A stretch of 47,524 nucleotides of DNA from Streptomyces mayonensis (lineage in GTDB: Bacteria > Actinomycetota > Actinomycetes > Streptomycetales > Streptomycetaceae): positions 1 to 47,524 of the forward strand of contig NZ_JACBYP010000062.1 in assembly GCF_018982965.1 (NCBI RefSeq), in the 5' to 3' direction. Under the pieces are notes generated by a model. That model searched no databases. It was not told the origin of the DNA and saw only the letters and a list, made by a program, of their open reading frames with translations. Both the position numbers and the translations under genes were made by a program. Positions 39,879-46,261 of the stretch are shown here, piece after piece. How positions within the stretch are numbered: position 1 is the first letter of the stretch; every line of letters begins with the position of its first letter.

Positions 39879-39896
39879 AAAGGCCAAAGCGCCTTT
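39879..39896 (-). terminator. Small hairpin overlapping the pup stop codon, possible attenuator
   Basis: In the minus-strand RNA, AAAGGC pairs with GCCUUU around a 6-nt loop, ending in UUUU-like sequence directly after the pup stop codon. It is weak but in the right position to reduce read-through from pup into the endonuclease and prcBA genes. Confidence 0.45.
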
Positions 39897-40113
39897 ATTC
39901 CCCGCCTTTTTGCACGAAGCTACGCACGAAATCCTCTGCGTTTTCCTCGAGTACGTCGTCGATCTCGTCCAATACGGAGTCCACGTCGTCGTTCAGTTTT
40001 TCCTGGCGTTCCTTGAGGTCTTCCGAGGTCTGCGCGTCCTGCGCCTGCTCCTCGACCTCCTCGGTGGAACGTGTGGCCTTCTGCTGTCCGCCACCGGTGT
40101 CCTTGGTCGCCAT
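39895..40113 (-). CDS. pup: Prokaryotic ubiquitin-like protein Pup, Glu-terminal form
   Basis: A 72-residue, highly charged protein. It has MATKDTGGGQQK, a long helical middle part rich in Glu/Gln/Asp (VDSVLDEIDDVLEENAEDFV), and the conserved C-terminus RSFVQKGGE. The last codon is GAA, so the protein ends Gly-Gly-Glu and not Gly-Gly-Gln; it needs no deamidation by Dop before ligation by PafA. ATG 40113 follows GTGAGGG. Pup binds the coiled coil of Arc/Mpa by forming a helix there. It is downstream of dop by 178 bp, with its own promoter candidate. Confidence 0.97.
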   Translation of the reverse strand: MATKDTGGGQQKATRSTEEVEEQAQDAQTSEDLKERQEKLNDDVDSVLDEIDDVLEENAEDFVRSFVQKGGE

Positions 40114-40163
40114 AACCCTCACCCCGCTCGGTTCGCCCGACACAGTTGCTCGGTCAAGATCAG

Positions 40164-40186
40164 ACCCTACAAGGCGGGTCCGACAT
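40164..40186 (-). promoter_or_regulatory. RecA-NDp-like promoter candidate of pup
   Basis: On the minus strand, ATGTCGGAC (40178-40186), exactly 8 nt, then TAGGGT (40164-40169). Compared with TTGTCRGTG-N8-TAN3T it matches six of nine upstream positions (the central TGTCGG) and has both the right spacing and a TAN3T -10 element. It would give a leader of about 45 nt before pup. Weaker than the helicase site; inference only. Confidence 0.4.
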
Positions 40187-40258
40187 CGGCCCCGCACTCT
40201 CCTCAACGTACGGGGACCATCTCCATGATTCCCGGACCCGGGATTTTCCACCCTGTCC

Positions 40259-40272
40259 GGCGGTTTTCCGCC
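40259..40272 (-). terminator. Hairpin after dop
   Basis: GGCGG and CCGCC surround four T/A bases, 20-33 bp past the dop stop. In RNA the loop is AAAA. Short but GC-only stem; it probably separates dop from pup transcription. Confidence 0.55.
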
Positions 40273-40291
40273 CTGTTCCCGCTCGGCCCGC

Positions 40292-41803
40292 TCACCCGCC
40301 GGACAGCACCTTGACCAGGTCGTCGGCGGTGCGGCAGCGGTCCAGGAGTTCCTTGACGTGATTACGCGTTCCGCGAAGCGGTTCCAGGGTTGGGACGCGC
40401 TGGAGCGAGTCCCGGCCCGGCAGGTCGAAGATCACCGAGTCCCAGGAGGCCGCGGCGACGTCGTCGGCGTACTGCTCCAGGCAGCGCCCCCGGAAGTAGG
40501 CGCGGGTGTCCTCGGGCGGCTTGGTGCGGGCCCTCTCGACCTCGTTCTCGTCGAGGAGCCGCTTGATGCGGCCGCGGTCCACCAGGCGGTTGTAGAGGCC
40601 CTTGGTGGGGCGTACGTCGGCGTACTGGAGGTCGACGAGATGGAGCCGGGCGGCGTCCCAGTCGACGTTGTCGCGGCGGCGGTAGCCCTCCATGAGTTCG
40701 CGTTTGGCGACCCAGTCGAGTTCGCCGGCGAGGCTCATGGGGTCGTTCTCGAGCCGGTTGAGGGTGTCCTCCCAGCGGCCGAGGACGTCCTTGGTCTGGT
40801 CGTCGGCGTCGGCTCCGTAGCGTTCCTCGACGTATTTGCGGGCCAGCTCGTAGTACTCCATCTGGAGTTGTACGGCGGTGAGTGTGCGGCCGCTGCGGAG
40901 GGTGACGAGTTGCTTGAGGCTCGGGTCGTGGGAGACCTGGTGGAGGGTGCGTACGGGCTGGTCGACGGCGAGGTCGACGGCGATGAAGCCGTCTTCGATC
41001 ATGGAGAGGACCAGGGCCGTGGTGCCCAGTTTGAGGTAGGTGGAGATCTCCGAGAGGTTGGCGTCGCCGATGATGACGTGGAGGCGGCGCCATTTTTCCG
41101 CGTCGGCGTGGGGTTCGTCGCGGGTGTTGATGATGGGCCGTTTGAGTGTCGTCTCGAGGCCGACCTCGACTTCGAAGTAGTCGGCGCGCTGGCTGAGCTG
41201 GAAGCCGTGTTCGTGGCCGTCCTGGCCGATGCCGACGCGGCCTGCGCCGGTGAAGACCTGGCGGGAGACGAAGAAGGGGGTGAGGTGGCGCACGATGTCG
41301 GAGAAGGCGGTTTCGCGCTTCATCAGGTAGTTCTCGTGCGTGCCGTAGGAGGCGCCCTTGTTGTCGGTGTTGTTCTTGTAGAGGTGGATGGGCTGGGCGC
41401 CGGGGAGCTGGGCGGCTCGTTCGGCGGCTTCGGCCATGATGCGTTCGCCGGCTTTGTCCCAGAGGACGGCGTCGCGGGGGTTGGTGACTTCGGGGGCGCT
41501 GTATTCGGGGTGTGCGTGGTCGACGTAGAGGCGTGCTCCGTTGGTGAGGATGACGTTGGCGAGGCCGATGTCCTCGTCGGTGAGCTGGCTGGAGTCGGCG
41601 GCCTCGCGGGCGAGGTCGAAGCCTCGCGCGTCGCGGAGGGGGTTCTCCTCTTCGAAGTCCCAGCGGGCGCGTCGGGCCCGGTGCATCGCCGCGGCGTAGG
41701 CGTTGACGATCTGGGACGAGGTGAGCATGGCATTGGCGTTGGGGTGGCCGGGGACGGAGATGCCGTACTCCGTCTCGATGCCCATTACTCGCCGTACGGT
41801 CAT
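40292..41803 (-). CDS. dop: Depupylase / Pup deamidase Dop
   Basis: A 503-residue protein of the same fold as PafA. It starts MTVRRVMGIETEYG, has RLYVDHAHPEYSAPE with the nucleophilic Asp95, and YKNNTDNKGASYGTHENYL, KRPIINTRDEPHADAEKWRRLHVIIGDANLSE and DWDAARLHLVDLQYADVRP. The about 40-residue Dop-loop (RARRARWDFEEENPLRDARGFDLAREAADSSQLT) that PafA lacks is present near residues 42-78, which distinguishes the two. Dop cleaves the isopeptide bond between Pup and substrate. Because Pup here ends in Glu, depupylation rather than deamidation should be its main task. Confidence 0.96.
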   Translation of the reverse strand: MTVRRVMGIETEYGISVPGHPNANAMLTSSQIVNAYAAAMHRARRARWDFEEENPLRDARGFDLAREAADSSQLTDEDIGLANVILTNGARLYVDHAHPEYSAPEVTNPRDAVLWDKAGERIMAEAAERAAQLPGAQPIHLYKNNTDNKGASYGTHENYLMKRETAFSDIVRHLTPFFVSRQVFTGAGRVGIGQDGHEHGFQLSQRADYFEVEVGLETTLKRPIINTRDEPHADAEKWRRLHVIIGDANLSEISTYLKLGTTALVLSMIEDGFIAVDLAVDQPVRTLHQVSHDPSLKQLVTLRSGRTLTAVQLQMEYYELARKYVEERYGADADDQTKDVLGRWEDTLNRLENDPMSLAGELDWVAKRELMEGYRRRDNVDWDAARLHLVDLQYADVRPTKGLYNRLVDRGRIKRLLDENEVERARTKPPEDTRAYFRGRCLEQYADDVAAASWDSVIFDLPGRDSLQRVPTLEPLRGTRNHVKELLDRCRTADDLVKVLSGG

Positions 41804-41990
41804 GCGGCCCTCCTTGCCCGGCAGTGCCCGTGGTGGGCGCTGCTCAAGTACCGCTGGCGCTGCGTTGCGTGTGCGGTGCCCGTCCCCGCACTGCGTGACC
41901 CGGCGGTAGGGAAGAGCCTAGAACGCCTTTGCGCTGGTGGGGAGATCATTTGCGGCATTGCCTTGCTCCAGTCGGGCTCCGGAAAGCAGT

Positions 41991-42025
41991 CGGCTGCGGG
42001 TACCCACTGTGGGGACCCGCAGCCG
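41991..42025. terminator. Strong hairpin terminator between arc and dop
   Basis: CGGCTGCGGGT (41991-42001) pairs perfectly with ACCCGCAGCCG (42015-42025). The 13-nt loop contains CCAC/GTGG which can extend the stem. It lies 11 bp past the arc stop and implies that dop and pup have their own promoter in the 187 bp that follow. Confidence 0.85.
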
Positions 42026-42035
42026 CCCCGGCCTT

Positions 42036-43802
42036 TTACAGGTACTGACCGGTGTTTGCCACCGTGTCGATGGAGCGTCCGGTGTCCGCGCCCTGTTTTC
42101 CGGTGACGAGGGTGCGGATGTAGACGATCCGTTCGCCCTTCTTTCCGGAGATGCGGGCCCAGTCGTCGGGGTTGGTGGTGTTGGGGAGGTCTTCGTTCTC
42201 CTTGAACTCGTCCACGCAGGCTTGGAGGAGGTGGGAGACGCGGAGGCCCTTCTGGTCCTTCTCGAGGTAGTCCTTGATCGCCATTTTCTTGGCGCGGCCG
42301 ACGATGTTCTCGATCATGGCGCCGGAGTTGAAGTCCTTGAAGTAGAGGACTTCCTTGTCGCCGTTGGCGTAGGTGACCTCGAGGAAGCGGTTTTCCTCGG
42401 ATTCGGCATACATCTGTTCGACCGCGGTCTGGATCATGCTCTGGACGGTGGCGGTCTTGTCCTTCTCGTGCTCGGCGAGGTCGTCGGCGTGGAGCGGAAG
42501 GCGCTGGGTGAGGTATTTGCCGAAGATGTCCTTGGCCGCTTCGGCGTCCGGACGTTCGATCTTGATCTTCACGTCGAGGCGGCCGGGGCGCAGGATGGCG
42601 GGGTCGATCATGTCCTCGCGGTTGGAGGCGCCGATGACGACCACGTTCTGCAGGCCTTCCACGCCGTCGATCTCGGCGAGCAGCTGGGGGACGATGGTGT
42701 TTTCCACGTCCGAGCTGACGCCGGAGCCGCGGGTGCGGAAGAGGGATTCCATCTCGTCGAAGAAGACGATGACGGGGGTGCCCTCGCTGGCCTTTTCGCG
42801 GGCTCGCTGGAAGACGAGGCGGATCTGCCGCTCGGTTTCGCCGACGTATTTGTTGAGGAGTTCGGGGCCCTTGATGTTGAGGAAGAAGCTCTTGCCTGCG
42901 GCCTGGCCGGTCACTTCGGCGACCTTTTTGGCCAGTGAGTTGGCGACGGCCTTGGCGATGAGTGTCTTGCCGCATCCGGGGGGTCCGTAGAGCAGGACTC
43001 CCTTGGGCGGGCGGAGCTCGTGTTCCCGGAAGAGGTCGGGGTAGAGGTAGGGGAGCTCGACCGCGTCGCGGATGGCTTCGATCTGTCCGCCGAGGCCGCC
43101 GATCTGCTCGTAGCCGATGTCGGGGACTTCTTCGAGGACGAGTTCTTCGACCTCGCTCTTGGGTACGACTTCGTAGACGTAGCCGGAGCGGGGTTCGAGC
43201 AGGAGGGCGTCGCCGGGGCGGATGGTGAGTCCGCGCAGGGGTTCGGCGAGCCGTACGACCCTTTCCTCGTCGGTGTGGCCGAGTACCAGGGCGCGCTCGC
43301 CGTCCTCGAGGATTTCCTTGAGGGTGACGATGTCGCCGACGCTCTCGTACTCCATGGCCTCGACCACGTTGAGTGCTTCGTTGAGCATCACTTCCTGGCC
43401 GCGTCGGAGTTCGTCGAGCTCGACGCTGGGGCTGACGTTCACCCTGAGTTTGCGGCCGCCGGTGAAGATGTCGGCGGTGCCGTCGTCGTTGGCCTGCAGG
43501 AAGACTCCGAAGCCGGCGGGCGGCTGGGCCAGCCGGTCGACTTCCTCCTTGAGGGCCACGATCTGGTCGCGGGCCTCGCGGAGTGTGCCGGCGAGTCGTT
43601 CGTTCTGGGCGGAGACGCCGGCCAGGTTGGTCTGCAGTTCGACGATCCGCTCTTCGAGAATTCTCGTGTGTCGCGGAGATTCGGCGAGCTTGCGCCGCAG
43701 GACGGCGATCTCCTGCTCAAGGTAGGCCACCTGCCCGGCCGGGTCCTCGGACCCGCGTCCCGGGCGGATGCCGCGGTTCATGTCGTCGTCGTGGGCTGCC
43801 AC
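42036..43802 (-). CDS. arc: Proteasome-activating AAA ATPase Arc/Mpa
   Basis: A 588-residue AAA ATPase. An N-terminal coiled coil (about 20-85, QVAYLEQEIAVLRRKLAESPRHTRILEERIVELQ) binds Pup, followed by tandem OB domains. The ATPase part has GPPGCGKTLIAKA (Walker A), VIVFFDEMESLF (Walker B) and ILRPGRLDVKIKI (arginine-finger region). The C-terminus is GQYL, the motif that docks Mpa on the 20S core in mycobacteria. GTG 43802 is chosen because GGAGGAGG stands about 9 nt upstream; TTG 43820 adds six residues. The ring unfolds pupylated proteins and feeds them to PrcBA. Confidence 0.97.
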   Translation of the reverse strand: MAAHDDDMNRGIRPGRGSEDPAGQVAYLEQEIAVLRRKLAESPRHTRILEERIVELQTNLAGVSAQNERLAGTLREARDQIVALKEEVDRLAQPPAGFGVFLQANDDGTADIFTGGRKLRVNVSPSVELDELRRGQEVMLNEALNVVEAMEYESVGDIVTLKEILEDGERALVLGHTDEERVVRLAEPLRGLTIRPGDALLLEPRSGYVYEVVPKSEVEELVLEEVPDIGYEQIGGLGGQIEAIRDAVELPYLYPDLFREHELRPPKGVLLYGPPGCGKTLIAKAVANSLAKKVAEVTGQAAGKSFFLNIKGPELLNKYVGETERQIRLVFQRAREKASEGTPVIVFFDEMESLFRTRGSGVSSDVENTIVPQLLAEIDGVEGLQNVVVIGASNREDMIDPAILRPGRLDVKIKIERPDAEAAKDIFGKYLTQRLPLHADDLAEHEKDKTATVQSMIQTAVEQMYAESEENRFLEVTYANGDKEVLYFKDFNSGAMIENIVGRAKKMAIKDYLEKDQKGLRVSHLLQACVDEFKENEDLPNTTNPDDWARISGKKGERIVYIRTLVTGKQGADTGRSIDTVANTGQYL

Positions 43803-44047
43803 GGTCCTCACCTCCTCCAAGGGGAGCTGGACGCTTCCAGACCCTACCTGGGTGGGTGTCGATTGAAACCCCTAGATCACAAAGACGGTCGGGGTGTGTC
43901 CGATCTTCACCCTTGCGCTCTCCCTCACGCCAGGGGAATACCCATCGGACGGGAGGGAAACCCCGGCGGGGGTAGGGTCGAAGTGTTCAACACCCGTCGG
44001 AGCTGGCCGGATTCCCGGGCGGCTCGGCGCCGGAGACGGTAGGAGAG

Positions 44048-44353
44048 ATGAGCGTGCAGCAGGAGGCCGGAGTCGGCGGTGAGGCTCTGGAGGTCTGGAT
44101 CGACCAGGACCTGTGTACGGGTGACGGCATCTGTGCGCAGTACGCGCCGGAGGTGTTCGAGCTGGACATCGACGGTCTGGCGTACGTCAAGGGCGCGGAC
44201 GACGAGTTGTTGCAGGCGGCGGGGGCGACGGCGCCGGTGCCGTTGCCGCTTCTCACGGATGTGGTGGACTCGGCCAGGGAGTGTCCGGGCGAGTGCATTC
44301 ATGTGCGTCGTGTTTCGGACAGGGCAGAGGTGTACGGCCCGGACGCAGAGTGA
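44048..44353 (+). CDS. Ferredoxin, 3Fe-4S type
   Basis: A 101-residue ferredoxin. EVWIDQDLCTGDGICAQYAPEVFELD carries Cys23 and Cys29, and the C-terminal RECPGECIHV carries Cys79 and Cys83. The pattern C-x5-C...CP fits a [3Fe-4S] ferredoxin of the type that delivers electrons to P450s; Cys83 is extra and could be a further ligand or free. ATG 44048 follows AGGAG. It is divergent from arc and no P450 is adjacent, but the conservon P450 at 20 kb is in the same window. Neighbour order matches S. coelicolor. Confidence 0.9.
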   Translation: MSVQQEAGVGGEALEVWIDQDLCTGDGICAQYAPEVFELDIDGLAYVKGADDELLQAAGATAPVPLPLLTDVVDSARECPGECIHVRRVSDRAEVYGPDAE

Positions 44354-44361
44354 CCAAATTG

Positions 44362-44406
44362 CAACGTGACGTGTACGTTGTGTGACTGGTGTCTGGTGTG
44401 TCACAC
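44362..44406. terminator. Two hairpins after the ferredoxin gene
   Basis: CAACGT/ACGTTG (44362-44380, 7-nt loop) is followed by GTGTGAC/GTCACAC (44380-44406, 13-nt loop). They occupy the gap between the convergent ferredoxin and hypothetical genes and can act as terminators for either. Confidence 0.5.
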
Positions 44407-44429
44407 CCGTTGGTCGGGGGTGGCGGCGG

Positions 44430-45008
44430 TCAGACGGTCCGCGCCTGTGAGGGTGTGTCCTTGATGAACGTGCCGTCCTTCCACTGCCACTTCGCATGCT
44501 CGGTGACGTCGGGGCAGCAGTTGGGCACGTCCGCCGACGAGTAGCCGAGGAGGGTGGCGCGGACGGCGCCGTCGCGGACGGTGAGCCCGGTGACCGAGTG
44601 GCGGTCCTTGGGGTCGACGAGGGTGGCGACGACGCGGGGTTCGCCGCTGTCGGTGTCGCGGGTGAGGACGTACACGCCGGTGGGCGGTGTTCCCATGCCC
44701 GCGTCGCAGCGTACGGCGGCCACGGTTTCTGGGCGGCCGTCGCCGTCGAGGTCGCCGGAGGCCTTCTTCTGTACGAGTGCGTCGACCGGGCCGCATTCCA
44801 GGGGGTAGGCGGCGGCCGACGGGTCGGGCGGGGCGCTGTGGGCGGGCGCGTTCTTCGATCCGCCGGTGGCGGGCTGTGCGGCGGTCGCGGCGTCGGGCTG
44901 CAGTACGGAGGTCAGGGCGACGACTCCGGCGACGGCCGTGGCGGTGGCGACCCAGTGGATCGGGCGGGTGTGGGTGTGGGACAGGTCCGGAACGGCGGTG
45001 TGCTGCAC
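44430..45008 (-). CDS. Putative exported protein with calcium-loop-like repeat, function unknown
   Basis: A 192-residue protein. The N-terminus TRPIHWVATATAVAGVVALTSVLQPDAATAA is a signal peptide or membrane anchor (about 17-45). The mature part includes CGPVDALVQKKASGDLDGDGRPETVAAVRCDAG; GDLDGDGRPE is the Asp-rich loop seen in FG-GAP/VCBS-type and calcium-binding repeats. A CC pair (NCCPD) follows in the C-terminal half. GTG 45008 is chosen with AGGAGA 8 nt upstream; the open frame continues upstream to 45077 with a low-complexity Pro/His stretch. It is convergent with the ferredoxin gene. Confidence 0.72.
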   Translation of the reverse strand: MQHTAVPDLSHTHTRPIHWVATATAVAGVVALTSVLQPDAATAAQPATGGSKNAPAHSAPPDPSAAAYPLECGPVDALVQKKASGDLDGDGRPETVAAVRCDAGMGTPPTGVYVLTRDTDSGEPRVVATLVDPKDRHSVTGLTVRDGAVRATLLGYSSADVPNCCPDVTEHAKWQWKDGTFIKDTPSQARTV

Positions 45009-45143
45009 GAGGAGTGTCTCCTGTGAGGGCTGTGCCGGTGGGGGTGGTGGCAGGGGGTGCCCAGCATGGTGCCACACGTCACAGTGCGGGGGAACGGCGG
45101 GGTCGGTACTCGGCGGATTGCCGGGCCGGTCGTCCCGATGTTC

Positions 45144-45189
45144 GTCCGTCTGCCCGGTCCGTCTCCCCGGTCCGTCTCCCCGGTCCGTC
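45144..45189. repeat. 13-bp tandem repeat
   Basis: GTCCGTCTSCCCG occurs at 45144-45156, 45157-45169 and 45170-45182, with a partial fourth copy to 45189. It lies in the 291-bp non-coding gap between the hypothetical exported protein and trmI. Likely replication slippage. Confidence 0.7.
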
Positions 45190-45299
45190 GTCGGCGGGCG
45201 GCGGACGGTGGGGGTCCGACGGTGGGATTCGACGTCGGGGTACTGACGGTGGGTGGCGGCAACACGGCGTCTGTGCGTTGGCCGCGGGCGGGGGTGGTG

Positions 45300-46202
45300 T
45301 CAGCGGCCGGCGCCTGCTCCGGCGTTGGGGCCGTCGTAGTCCTCGCCGTAGGCGCCCTTGGCGGGGCGGCGGCGGCGCATGGGCGGCTCGACGCCGTCGG
45401 CGAGGCGGCGGGCGGTGAGGAGGAAGCCGGTGTGGCCGATCATCCGGTGGTCCGGGCGTACGGCGAGGCCCTCGACGTGCCAGTTGCGGATCATGGTCTC
45501 CCAGGAGGTCGGCTCGTTGAAGCAGCCGATCTCGCGGATGGACTCGACGGTCCGGGCGAGCTGGGTGGTGGTGGCCACGTAACAGCAGAGGATGCCGCCG
45601 GGGACGAGGGCCTTGGAGACGGCGTCCAGGCACTCCCAGGGGGCGAGCATGTCGAGGATGACGCGGTCGACCTCGGTGTCGGACAGGTTGTCCTGGAGGT
45701 CGCCGACGGTGAGCTGCCAGGCGGGGTGGGGGGCGCCGAAGTAGCGTTCCACGTTCTGCCGGGCGATGTCGGCGAAGTCCGCGCGGCGCTCGTAGGAGTG
45801 GAGCATGCCCTGGTCGCCGATGGCGCGCAGCAGGAAGCTGCTGAGGGAGCCGGAGCCGACGCCGGCCTCGACCACGCGGGCGCCGGGGAAGATGTCGGCG
45901 AAGGCGAGGATCTGTCCCGCGTCCTTCGGGTAGACGACGGCTGCCCCGCGGGGCATGGACAGGACGTAGTCGGGGAGCAGGGGGCGCAGCGCGAGGTAGG
46001 CGACGTTCCCGGTGGTGCGGACAACGCTGCCCTCGGGAGCGCCGATCAGTTCGTCGTGGGGGAAGGAACCCTTGTGGGTGTGGAAGTTCTTCCCGGCCTC
46101 GAGTGTGAACGTGTAGTGGCGGCCCTTGGGGTCGGTCAGCTGAACCTGGTCCCCGACCTTGAAGGGCCCGCGCCTGCGGGCGGCACCGGTCGGTTCGGAC
46201 AT
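45300..46202 (-). CDS. trmI: tRNA (adenine-N1-)-methyltransferase TrmI
   Basis: A 300-residue SAM-dependent methyltransferase. An N-terminal domain has RGPFKVGDQVQLTDPKGRHYTFTLEAG; the SAM motif is VVEAGVGSGSLSSFLLRAIG near residue 110, followed by SYERRADFADIARQNVERYFG (acidic motif II) and VILDMLAPWECLDAVSKALVPGGILCCYVATTTQLARTVESI (motifs IV-VI). This set is typical of TrmI, which makes m1A58 in the T-loop of tRNA. The gene is on the minus strand 59 bp after the site-2 protease stop and may be cotranscribed with it. The start is ATG 46202. Confidence 0.92.
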   Translation of the reverse strand: MSEPTGAARRRGPFKVGDQVQLTDPKGRHYTFTLEAGKNFHTHKGSFPHDELIGAPEGSVVRTTGNVAYLALRPLLPDYVLSMPRGAAVVYPKDAGQILAFADIFPGARVVEAGVGSGSLSSFLLRAIGDQGMLHSYERRADFADIARQNVERYFGAPHPAWQLTVGDLQDNLSDTEVDRVILDMLAPWECLDAVSKALVPGGILCCYVATTTQLARTVESIREIGCFNEPTSWETMIRNWHVEGLAVRPDHRMIGHTGFLLTARRLADGVEPPMRRRRPAKGAYGEDYDGPNAGAGAGR

Positions 46203-46261
46203 GTGACCAGCCTACCGGTCCCGGGCGGGGCCGCCGACCACGCAGGTGGCCGCTGGGGTGC

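Noticed and set aside
41358..41380. TTGTCGGTG inside dop resembling a RecA-NDp promoter
   Set aside because: It encodes, on the other strand, the conserved NNTDN part of Dop, points away from any gene start and has no TAN3T at the required spacing.
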